From positions 469,168 through 533,167 of the forward strand of contig NZ_VDZH01000003.1 of assembly GCF_007673235.1 (NCBI RefSeq): a DNA stretch of 64,000 bases, written 5' to 3'. The DNA is from Curtobacterium pusillum (lineage in GTDB: Bacteria > Actinomycetota > Actinomycetes > Actinomycetales > Microbacteriaceae). The position numbers were made by a program, and so were the translations under genes. The notes under the pieces are model-generated. The model searched no databases and was not told the DNA's origin. It saw only the letters and a list, made by a program, of their open reading frames with translations. Positions 16,073-22,930 of this stretch are shown here, in pieces; position 1 is the first letter of the stretch; the number at the start of each line of letters is the position of its first letter.

Positions 16073-16594
16073 TCAGCCGAGCACGGCGCTCGCGATCTGC
16101 CGTGCCGCCTGCTCGGCCGTCGTGTTCGTCGTGTCGACCACCTCGGCCTCGTCGTGCAACCACGTCCGCGCTGCCTCGGCGTAGGGCTCGACCCGACTGA
16201 ACCGGAACGTCGACGGACCCATGTCGGTGTCGTTCCGGATCCGATCGCGCAACGTGTCCGTGTCGGTGTGCAGCACGAAGTGCCGCACCGGGATGCCGTG
16301 CCCCGCCAGGCCGTCCGCGATCTCCCGCCAGTACCGCTCGACCAGGACGGTCTGCGGCATGATCAACGTCCCGCCCGCGTACTGCAGGACCTGCTGGGCG
16401 GTCTCCACGACGAGCGGCCGCCACGGGTCCCAGTGCTGGAAGTCGTCCGTCGCGCGCAGGGTCGGCCGGATGTCCATCAGGGTCTCGCCGACCTTCTCGG
16501 GGTCGAGGACCCGGGCGCCCGGCAGCAGCGGCTGCAGCAGACGACTCGTGGTGGTCTTGCCGACGCCGTGGGTGCCGTTGAGCCAGACGATCAT
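16073..16594 (-). CDS. TmrB-like P-loop ATP-binding protein
   Basis: 173 residues beginning MIVWLNGTHGVGKTTTSRLL, a Walker A at residues 7-14. Then follow ARVLDPEKVGETL, DFQHWDPWRPLV, LIMPQTVLVERYW and VRHFVLHTDTDTLRDRI. This series matches Bacillus TmrB, the membrane-associated ATP-binding tunicamycin-resistance protein, and related zeta/CPT-like kinases. It overlaps the upstream FAD monooxygenase gene by ATGA, so both are co-translated. A drug-resistance role is inferred from family and partner; no experimental support. Confidence 0.75.
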   Translation of the reverse strand: MIVWLNGTHGVGKTTTSRLLQPLLPGARVLDPEKVGETLMDIRPTLRATDDFQHWDPWRPLVVETAQQVLQYAGGTLIMPQTVLVERYWREIADGLAGHGIPVRHFVLHTDTDTLRDRIRNDTDMGPSTFRFSRVEPYAEAARTWLHDEAEVVDTTNTTAEQAARQIASAVLG

Positions 16595-17838
16595 GCGTCC
16601 AGTGTGCCCGGGCCGTCGACCTCGAGGTGCGCGTAGTCGGGCAGGTCGATCGCGTCCGCCGGGGGCGTGGAGAACCGGTCCCCGAGCCGTCCGATCAGCG
16701 GCGTGGAAGCGACGCGCACCGCCGCTCCGAACGCCGCGATGCCGAGCCGGGACTTCGGGTTCGCGACGCGCGGGGTACCCGGCGGCAGCTGCTGCGCCTG
16801 CGCGACGTACGGGCGCATGATCCGCTCGTACCCACGGAGGGCGTCCCGGTGGTCGACGTGCGCCGCGAGTTCGCCGGCGAGGACGTACGCGCCGGTGAGG
16901 GACAGGCTCGTGCCCATCCCGCTGACCGGGGAGGCGCAGTACGCCGCGTCGCCGACCAGGGCCACGCGACCGTCCGACCACCGCGGCGCGTGCACCTGGC
17001 CGATCGACTCGGAGTACAGGTCGTCGGACCGGTCGAAGCCCTCGAGGACCCGACGCGCCTCCCACCCGGCGTCGGCGAAGAGCGCGTGCAGCCGGCGGCG
17101 CTGGGCGTCGAGGTCGCGGCGCTCCGATCCCGCCCGTTCGCGCTTCCGGTCCGTCACGATCGACATCGCCGCACGGATCGTGCCGTGTGCGTCTGGTCGG
17201 AGCGTGATCGACCGGCCGCCCGGGGCGTTGTACCAACGCCACCAGTCGTCGTCGGCGGCGGTCCGGGGGATCGTGCCGTAGGTCGTCTCGAGACCGAGCG
17301 ACCGGATCTCGGGTTCGTCGCCGAACACGAGCCGCCGGGTGCTCGACCCGATGCCGTCCGCGGCGACGACCAGGTCGAGCCGCTCGTCGGGGGCGGTCTC
17401 GAACGACACCGTGACGCCGTCGTCGTCCTGGTCGATCCCCGTGATCCGGTCGCCGTAGCGGTACTCGGTGACGCCGGTGGTCCGGTCGACGAGCAGGCGC
17501 GCGAGGTCGCCGCGCAGGACCTCGAGCTCCGCGGTGGCCCCGCCGGAGTCGGACGTGCCCGCCGGGAACTCGGCGACGGTCCTGCCGCGCGGGCCGACGA
17601 AGCGTGTGCCGACCTCACCCGTCGTCGCCGCCCGGATGTCGTCCTCGACGCCCATGCGCCGCGCGACCTCGCGCCCGGCGCCGCGGACGTCGACGTTCTG
17701 GCCGCCGGTCCGGAGTGCCGGTGCACGCTCGACGACCACCGTCCGGTAGCCGTAGCGGTGGAGCCAGTACGCCAGTGCGGGTCCGGCGATGCTCGCGCCG
17801 GAGATCAGGACGCGTCCACGGTCGGTGCGCTGCATCAT
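16591..17838 (-). CDS. FAD-dependent monooxygenase (TetX/PHBH-like)
   Basis: 415-residue class A flavoprotein hydroxylase. The dinucleotide motif is VLISGASIAGPALAYWL (a GxSxxGxx variant), the DG motif is VVAADGIGSSTRRL near residue 160, and the GD motif GRVALVGDAAYCASPVSGMG lies near 290. Relatives include aromatic hydroxylases and tetracycline-inactivating TetX-type enzymes. Two ATGs (17838, 17835) are possible behind GAGGA. It diverges from a MarR regulator with a CCAAT/ATTGG dyad between, and precedes the TmrB-like gene. A xenobiotic-defence operon is likely (inference). Confidence 0.88.
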   Translation of the reverse strand: MMQRTDRGRVLISGASIAGPALAYWLHRYGYRTVVVERAPALRTGGQNVDVRGAGREVARRMGVEDDIRAATTGEVGTRFVGPRGRTVAEFPAGTSDSGGATAELEVLRGDLARLLVDRTTGVTEYRYGDRITGIDQDDDGVTVSFETAPDERLDLVVAADGIGSSTRRLVFGDEPEIRSLGLETTYGTIPRTAADDDWWRWYNAPGGRSITLRPDAHGTIRAAMSIVTDRKRERAGSERRDLDAQRRRLHALFADAGWEARRVLEGFDRSDDLYSESIGQVHAPRWSDGRVALVGDAAYCASPVSGMGTSLSLTGAYVLAGELAAHVDHRDALRGYERIMRPYVAQAQQLPPGTPRVANPKSRLGIAAFGAAVRVASTPLIGRLGDRFSTPPADAIDLPDYAHLEVDGPGTLDA

Positions 17839-17856
17839 TCCTCAGATCCTTGATTA

Positions 17857-17869
17857 CCAATGATATTGG
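17857..17869. promoter_or_regulatory. MarR operator candidate
   Basis: CCAAT-GAT-ATTGG is a perfect 5-bp dyad within an unusually AT-rich stretch. It sits between the divergent monooxygenase and MarR genes, where a MarR repressor would block both promoters. Confidence 0.6.
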
Positions 17870-17886
17870 CAATGTACACGGTTACC

Positions 17887-18411
17887 ATGGAAGCCGTGCC
17901 GCACGAGGACCAGCCGGGGCAGCCCCGACGAGACCGCGACGACCGCCGCGACCGCGAGTCCGCCCGCCGCGACGGTCGGCCGCTCCCCGACGACGACATC
18001 CGTTCCCGCGTGCAGCAGGTCGCGGTCCGGCAGCAGCGGTTCGAACGGCACCTGGCGCGGGCGCTCGAGGTCGACGCGATGGGCCTCGAGGCGATGGACC
18101 ACCTCATCGCGACCGGGCCGGCGACGCCGACCGAACTGGCCCGCCGACTCGAGATCTCGACCGCCGCGATGACGCTCGTGCTGAACCGGTTGGAGACCGC
18201 AGGGCACGTCCGCCGCGACCGCCACCCGAGCGACGGACGGAAGCTCGTGGTCACCGCCGCCGAACGCTCCTCCGACCGCGCGTACGACCTCGTACTGCCG
18301 TTGATCGACGGGATCGAGGACCTCGTGGACGGCATGGACGCCGGCCAGCGGGCCGCCGTCGAGACCTTCCTGGACCGGCTGATCGCGATCTACGACGACG
18401 CGACCGGTTGA
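17887..18411 (+). CDS. MarR family transcriptional regulator
   Basis: 174 residues from ATG 17887. A long charged Asp/Arg-rich N-terminal tail (about residues 1-35) precedes the winged helix: MDHLIATGPATPTELARRLEIS, ALT-like NRLETAGHVRRDRHPSDGRK wing near residues 95-115, then a dimerisation helix. ATGs at 17860 and 17872 are in frame but fall in or beside the CCAAT dyad, and no strong ribosome site precedes any of them; translation may be leaderless. It should repress the divergent monooxygenase gene. Confidence 0.85.
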   Translation: MEAVPHEDQPGQPRRDRDDRRDRESARRDGRPLPDDDIRSRVQQVAVRQQRFERHLARALEVDAMGLEAMDHLIATGPATPTELARRLEISTAAMTLVLNRLETAGHVRRDRHPSDGRKLVVTAAERSSDRAYDLVLPLIDGIEDLVDGMDAGQRAAVETFLDRLIAIYDDATG

Positions 18412-18456
18412 CGGAGAGGAGGCGCGTGGCGGCGCCGCCACGCGCCTCCAGGCCGT
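18411..18456. repeat. Dispersed palindrome copy 3 (variant)
   Basis: Variant member. A perfect 16-bp dyad GGAGGCGCGTGGCGGC / GCCGCCACGCGCCTCC (18418-18449) has outer flanks ACGG..CCGT like the other copies. It begins at the last base of the MarR stop codon, so it forms a terminator-like hairpin for that gene. Confidence 0.8.
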
Positions 18457-18506
18457 CGGTGGTCGCGACTACCGTTCGAGAGGTCACCACTGGAAGGGAC
18501 AACCAG

Positions 18507-19301
18507 ATGCCGACCATCGATGTCCTGGGCCACCGGATCGCGTACGAGGCGTACAGCGATCCGCAGCAGCCGCTGCTGGTCCTCGTGCACGGGCTGAACG
18601 GCGACGCGTCCAGCGTCGCACCGCTCGCAGCGCGACTGGCGGAGCGTTTCCACGTCGTGACGCCCGACGCCCTCGGGCACGGCCGCTCCGACCACCCGGC
18701 GTCCTTCACCATCGAGGACCAGGGCCGCGTGCTGAACGCCCTCGTCGCGGCACTCGGGCGGTCCAGCGCGACCCTCGCGGGCATCTCGATGGGCTCGTAC
18801 CTCGTCGCGCAGGCCGCGATCCTCGAACCCCCGCGCACCGACCGACTCATCCTCGTCGTGAGCAAGGCGCACGGCACGACGTCCTCGTCGGCCGCGTTCG
18901 CCGCACGGCGCGGGGTCGATCTCGCGAGCCTCGACCCCGAGGCCGCGATGGCCCTGCTCGCCGATGCGCTCTGGTCCCCGGACACCCCTGCCGATCGCCG
19001 CGCGGAACTGCTCGGCTCGATGGCGGGGGAGCAGGTGCAGCTCACGCCGGACGAACAGGCACGGGTCGAACGGTCCCTGGCCGGCTTCGACCTCCGACCC
19101 GGTCTCAGCACGGTCACCGCACCCGCGTTGGTGATCTCCGGCGCGAGCGACGGGCTGAACCCACCCGAACTCGGCCGGGAACTCGCGGACCACCTGCCGC
19201 ACGCACGATTCGAGGTCTACGAGCACTCCGGCCACATGCTCGCGTACGAGGAGGCCGACCGGCTCGTCGACGACGTGCTGTCCTTCACCGCGGGCGACTG
19301 A
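18507..19301 (+). CDS. Alpha/beta fold hydrolase
   Basis: 264-residue hydrolase with VHGLNGDASS oxyanion motif near residue 31, GHGRSDHP, nucleophile elbow AGISMGSYL, acid candidate in ISGASDGLNPPE and catalytic His in EHSGHMLAYE. All triad elements are in the expected order, so it should be active on esters or related bonds. ATG 18507 follows GGAAGGG. The next gene, a TauE-like permease, starts at the base after its stop, so they probably share a transcript. Confidence 0.92.
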   Translation: MPTIDVLGHRIAYEAYSDPQQPLLVLVHGLNGDASSVAPLAARLAERFHVVTPDALGHGRSDHPASFTIEDQGRVLNALVAALGRSSATLAGISMGSYLVAQAAILEPPRTDRLILVVSKAHGTTSSSAAFAARRGVDLASLDPEAAMALLADALWSPDTPADRRAELLGSMAGEQVQLTPDEQARVERSLAGFDLRPGLSTVTAPALVISGASDGLNPPELGRELADHLPHARFEVYEHSGHMLAYEEADRLVDDVLSFTAGD

Positions 19302-20045
19302 GTGCCGGAGGCGCTGTTCCTCGTCGCGGCCGGGGTCGTCGCGGGGATCATCGGCACCGCCGGCGGCATCACCTCCCTCGTCGCGTACCCGGCGCTGCTC
19401 GCGGTCGGCATCCCGCCCCTGGCCGCGAACGTCACGAACTCGGTGGCCCTGATCGGCTCCGGACTGAGCTCGGCACTCCGGGCCGGACCCGACGTCGTCG
19501 GCCACGGGCGGACCATCCGCACCTGGTTGCCGGTGTCGGTCGCGCTCTCGCTCGCGGGAGCCGCACTGCTCGTCGTCACCCCCGGCGAGGTCTTCGACCG
19601 GATCGTGCCGTTCCTCGTCGCCGCCGGGTCGCTCGTCCTCCTGCTGCAGCCGGCGATCACCCGGTGGCAGACCGCACGAGGGCGTGCACTCTCCCGTCCG
19701 GTCGTCGGAGTTGCCGGGGCCGGCGTCGCGGTCTACAACGGGTACTTCGGCGCGGGGTCGGGGATCCTGCTCATCGCGCTGCTGCTCCTGACGACCGAGC
19801 CCGTCCTGCACCGAGCGAACGCGCTGAAGAACGTCATCCTCGTCGCGGCGGACATCCTGCCGGCGGTGCTGTTCGCGGTGCTCGGGGCAGTCGTGTGGCA
19901 CGCTGCCGTGGCGCTCGGGATCGGAGCCGTGATCGGCGGGCTGATCGGGCCGTCCGTGGCGCGGCGGCTTCCGGCCGCGGTGCTCCGGGTGCTCATCGCG
20001 GGCTGCGGGTTCGTACTGGCGGTCTACTTGTTCGTGACGACGTGA
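19302..20045 (+). CDS. Sulfite exporter TauE/SafE (TSUP) family permease
   Basis: 247-residue integral membrane protein with about seven to eight helices in two homologous halves. The typical repeat GVVAGIIGTAGGITSLVAYPALL opens the first half (residues 7-29, given here as a position) and YFGAGSGILLIALLL the second. Family members move small anions such as sulfite, sulfoacetate or organic acids. GTG 19302 directly abuts the preceding hydrolase stop. Confidence 0.88.
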   Translation: MPEALFLVAAGVVAGIIGTAGGITSLVAYPALLAVGIPPLAANVTNSVALIGSGLSSALRAGPDVVGHGRTIRTWLPVSVALSLAGAALLVVTPGEVFDRIVPFLVAAGSLVLLLQPAITRWQTARGRALSRPVVGVAGAGVAVYNGYFGAGSGILLIALLLLTTEPVLHRANALKNVILVAADILPAVLFAVLGAVVWHAAVALGIGAVIGGLIGPSVARRLPAAVLRVLIAGCGFVLAVYLFVTT

Positions 20046-20086
20046 CCCGCCTTGCGAAGCGGTTCAGCCTCCCAGTAACTGGCACT

Positions 20087-20127
20087 CTGCTGCTGTTTGA
20101 CAGTGCTAAGTCGCGTTACAGTAGCAG
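20087..20127 (+). promoter_or_regulatory. HipB operator/promoter region
   Basis: Arms CTGCTGCTGT (20087-20096) and ACAGTAGCAG (20118-20127) pair at 9 of 10 positions and flank a consensus -35 TTGACA (20097-20102). A weak -10 (TACAGT or TAGCAG) overlaps the right arm. The layout fits autorepression by the XRE-type antitoxin. Confidence 0.65.
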
Positions 20128-20139
20128 TTGGGAGGAAAC

Positions 20140-20457
20140 ATGGCTGGCTACGACATCTCGCGGCAGGGTCAGGACTTCGGCGCACACCTCCGCGGATGGC
20201 GACTCGTCCTCGGACTGACTGCGGTCCAAGTCTGTGAACGCGCGGACATCACCCCGACGACGTTGCGGAACCTCGAACGAGGCAAGACGACGGTCGGGTT
20301 CGACGTCGTGCTCCGAGTGTGCCGTGCGCTCGGCGTGATCGATCAGCTCACGGCGAGCGTCGACCCGCTCGCGAGTGACCTCGGGCGAGCACGAGCGTCC
20401 GCGCTCGGTCGGGTCCGTGCCGGTCGCACTCCACGAGTGCAGGGATCGAGCCGGTGA
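20140..20457 (+). CDS. hipB: HipB-like XRE antitoxin/repressor
   Basis: 105 residues with a central HTH: QDFGAHLRGWRLVLGL, TAVQVCERADITPTTLRNLERG, then VGFDVVLRVCRALGV. This is the HipB pattern. ATG 20140 follows GGAGGAAAC. The basic C-terminal tail (RARASALGRVRAG) may contact DNA or HipA. Its stop overlaps the GTG of the HipA-like gene (GTGA). Gene name by family analogy. Confidence 0.85.
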   Translation: MAGYDISRQGQDFGAHLRGWRLVLGLTAVQVCERADITPTTLRNLERGKTTVGFDVVLRVCRALGVIDQLTASVDPLASDLGRARASALGRVRAGRTPRVQGSSR

Positions 20458-21707
20458 ACTCGGGTCAGATCCAGGTCCACCTTGACGAGGACGGCAGGAC
20501 ACGCCGCGCCGGCACCGCGTTCGTCACCCGAGGCCGGAACGCGCTCAGCACGACGTTCACGTACGACCCGGACTATCTGGCCGTGGAACGTGCGCCTGCG
20601 ATCGATCCACACCTCCCGCTCACCGGCGGCGCGCAGCACACGACCGGACTGCCCGGTGCTTTCGGTGACGGCGCTCCAGACCGTTGGGGGCGGAACCTCA
20701 TCGACAGGCGTGAGCGAGCAGCGGCCCGGATCGAAGGCCGTCGGGCACGTCGGCTCGACGAGCTCGACTACCTGCTCGGTGTGAGCGACCACACTCGCCA
20801 GGGTGCGTTGCGCTACCGGGTCGACGACGGGCCGTTCCTCGCGGAGGACACCACGGTCCCCAAATTGATCAGCTTGCCGGAACTCCTCCACGCCGCAGAC
20901 CACGCCGTCGCCGACCCCGATGACGCGGCGGCTGTCAAGGCACTCCTCGACGCGGGCACCGGATCACTCGGCGGGGCGCGTCCGAAGGCCGCCGTCCGAC
21001 TCGAGGACGGCGGACTCGGGATAGCGAAGTTCCCGCACGCGCATGACGAGTGGGACGTGATGGGCTGGGAGGCAACCATGCTCGACCTGGCCGCGAGCGC
21101 TGGCCTACCCGTCCCCGAGCGCCGCCTCACTCGGGTCGATGGCCGCCACGTGCTGCTGCTCCGCCGCTTCGACCGCGAAGCAGACGGACGACGGCACGCG
21201 TACATCAGCGCAATGAGCCTTCTCGGAGCCGAGGACGGAGCGGAGAGTGACTACATCGAAGTCGGCGAGAGTCTGGCGGATGCTTCGAGCGCTCTCCGAG
21301 CCGATCGGGCTGACCTGTTCGACCGCGTAGCGTTCTCGGTCGCCGTGCACAACACCGACGACCACCTCCGGAACCTGGGGATCCTCGACAGTGGGCGCGG
21401 GTGGCGCCTCGCGCCGGTGTTCGACGTGAACCCGAATCCGAACAGTTCGGCTGACCGGCGGACAGCGATCGCGGGAGCAACTTCGATCGAAGACGAAGCG
21501 GACGGTCTCCGCGCACTCGGCGACGACCTCGGCCTGCGACTCGACCGCGCCGCGGAGCGAGTCGAACGCATCGCCGAGGCCGCATCCAGCTGGCGCGACC
21601 GAGCACGGATCAACGGGGTCCCCGAGCGTGAACACGCGACTCTCGGGGGCGTCATCGAGGCCGGGGTGGCGACGCTCCGCACCGTGAGAGCCGCCCTACG
21701 GCGCTGA
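20454..21707 (+). CDS. hipA: HipA-like Ser/Thr kinase toxin
   Basis: 417-residue HipA-family kinase. A glycine-rich Ser-loop TGSLGGARPKA lies near residues 168-178, RFDRE near 240, the catalytic NTDDHLRNLGIL near 300 and the metal-binding FDVNPNP near 322. All are intact, so it should be an active kinase; characterised HipA proteins phosphorylate glutamyl-tRNA synthetase and induce persistence. The N-terminal part (residues 1-110) is the HipA N1 subdomain. GTG 20454 overlaps the hipB stop. Local GC is slightly lower than in neighbouring genes, compatible with transfer. Confidence 0.9.
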   Translation: MNSGQIQVHLDEDGRTRRAGTAFVTRGRNALSTTFTYDPDYLAVERAPAIDPHLPLTGGAQHTTGLPGAFGDGAPDRWGRNLIDRRERAAARIEGRRARRLDELDYLLGVSDHTRQGALRYRVDDGPFLAEDTTVPKLISLPELLHAADHAVADPDDAAAVKALLDAGTGSLGGARPKAAVRLEDGGLGIAKFPHAHDEWDVMGWEATMLDLAASAGLPVPERRLTRVDGRHVLLLRRFDREADGRRHAYISAMSLLGAEDGAESDYIEVGESLADASSALRADRADLFDRVAFSVAVHNTDDHLRNLGILDSGRGWRLAPVFDVNPNPNSSADRRTAIAGATSIEDEADGLRALGDDLGLRLDRAAERVERIAEAASSWRDRARINGVPEREHATLGGVIEAGVATLRTVRAALRR

Positions 21708-21767
21708 TCGTGGAGCGGAACTCTCGCACGCCGCGCAGCATGCCCGTTGCCGACATAGTGCCGGGCG

Positions 21768-22001
21768 TCAGCGCCCCGCGTACCGCCCGCGCCCGTGTCG
21801 CCGGTCCGAGAGCGCCACGAACAGCCAGAGCACCCCGATCCCCAGCCAGATCCCGCCCACGATCCAGCGCCAGACCCCGTCTGCACCGACGGCGAGCGCG
21901 ATCCACGCGGCGCCGATCACGATCCAGGCGACGGCCTGCCAGACCCACGGCCGCCCGACGATGGATCGCCACAGGGCCTGTGCGTCGGCGTCGTCGCTCA
22001 T
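21768..22001 (-). CDS. Small two-helix membrane protein
   Basis: 77 residues with two Trp-rich transmembrane segments (WVWQAVAWIVIGAAWIALAV and WIVGGIWLGIGVLWLFVAL, each within 20 residues) and a basic tail. No known domain. It starts 10 bp before the dehydrogenase stop region on the same strand, so it could be the last gene after 22011-22895. Codon use is normal for the genome. Confidence 0.65.
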   Translation of the reverse strand: MSDDADAQALWRSIVGRPWVWQAVAWIVIGAAWIALAVGADGVWRWIVGGIWLGIGVLWLFVALSDRRHGRGRYAGR

Positions 22002-22010
22002 GGGGCCAGG

Positions 22011-22895
22011 CTAACCCCGGAGCCGTCGGCCCGCCTCGTCCTCGAGCCACCGCACCGCCAGCAGCTCCCCGAGCTCCGGCCCGTACCGCGCCAGCGCCGC
22101 CCGGTGCACCGCGGCCGAGGCACCGAGCACCGGCATCGGCGCGCCCGTGTCGGTGCCGAGCGCCGCGACGGTGTCGAGCTCCTCGACGACCCGGTCGATC
22201 CCGAACGTCGCGAAGGGATCGCCGTCGAGCATCGGCCCGAGGTGCCGGTCCGCGAAGACGCTCCCGCCGGCGCTGTCGCGCAGCAGGGCGGCGAGCGCCG
22301 GCGGCTCGATGCCGAGGGACCGTCCGAGCAGCAGCGCCTCGCTCGTCGCGACGGCGATGGCGAACCAGAGGGCGTTCGCGACCAGCTTCGCGGTCTGGGC
22401 GTCCCCGGCGCGGGGTCCGGCGTCCCGCACGGTCCCGTCGGTCGACAGGTGCTCCAGGAGGGGTGCCGCGGCGGTCTTCGCCGACGGGGAACCTCCGTTG
22501 AAGAAGGTCAATGCCTGCCGCTCGGCGTCCAGTGGTGAGCCGGCGATCGGAGCGCTGACCACCTGCGCGCCGAGCGCCTCGACAGCCGCGGCGAGCCGGT
22601 CCGACACCCGCGGGTCGCCCGACGTCATGTCGATCCACAGGGCCTCGGGGCGCAGGAACGCGGCGGACGCCATCACCGACTCGAGCTCCCGCGGCCCGGG
22701 GAGCACCGTGACGAGGGTCGTCGCGGACCGGAAGACCTCGTCGACGTCGTCCGCCCACCGTGCACCGGCGGCCCGGACGGCCTCGGTCCGGGCGGGGTCG
22801 GCGTCGTGCGCCACCACCGGCGCGACGGACAGCAGGTGCGGGAGCAGCGCGCCGCCCATCCGCCCCACGCCGACGAGCCCGATGGTGGAGTGCAT
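22011..22895 (-). CDS. NAD(P)-dependent oxidoreductase (beta-hydroxyacid dehydrogenase family)
   Basis: 294 residues, 6-phosphogluconate/3-hydroxyisobutyrate dehydrogenase fold: N-terminal IGLVGVGRMGGALLPHLL, substrate motif SAPIAGSPLDAERQ, catalytic Lys region GDAQTAKLVANALW. The C-terminal helical domain follows. These enzymes oxidise beta-hydroxyacids or reduce semialdehydes. It lies just downstream of the GMC oxidoreductase gene on the same strand (35 bp gap), so both may work in one sugar-acid oxidation route (inference). Confidence 0.88.
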   Translation of the reverse strand: MHSTIGLVGVGRMGGALLPHLLSVAPVVAHDADPARTEAVRAAGARWADDVDEVFRSATTLVTVLPGPRELESVMASAAFLRPEALWIDMTSGDPRVSDRLAAAVEALGAQVVSAPIAGSPLDAERQALTFFNGGSPSAKTAAAPLLEHLSTDGTVRDAGPRAGDAQTAKLVANALWFAIAVATSEALLLGRSLGIEPPALAALLRDSAGGSVFADRHLGPMLDGDPFATFGIDRVVEELDTVAALGTDTGAPMPVLGASAAVHRAALARYGPELGELLAVRWLEDEAGRRLRG

Positions 22896-22930
22896 CCGTC
22901 GACGCAACTCGGTGCGCGGGCGGAGGCGGC

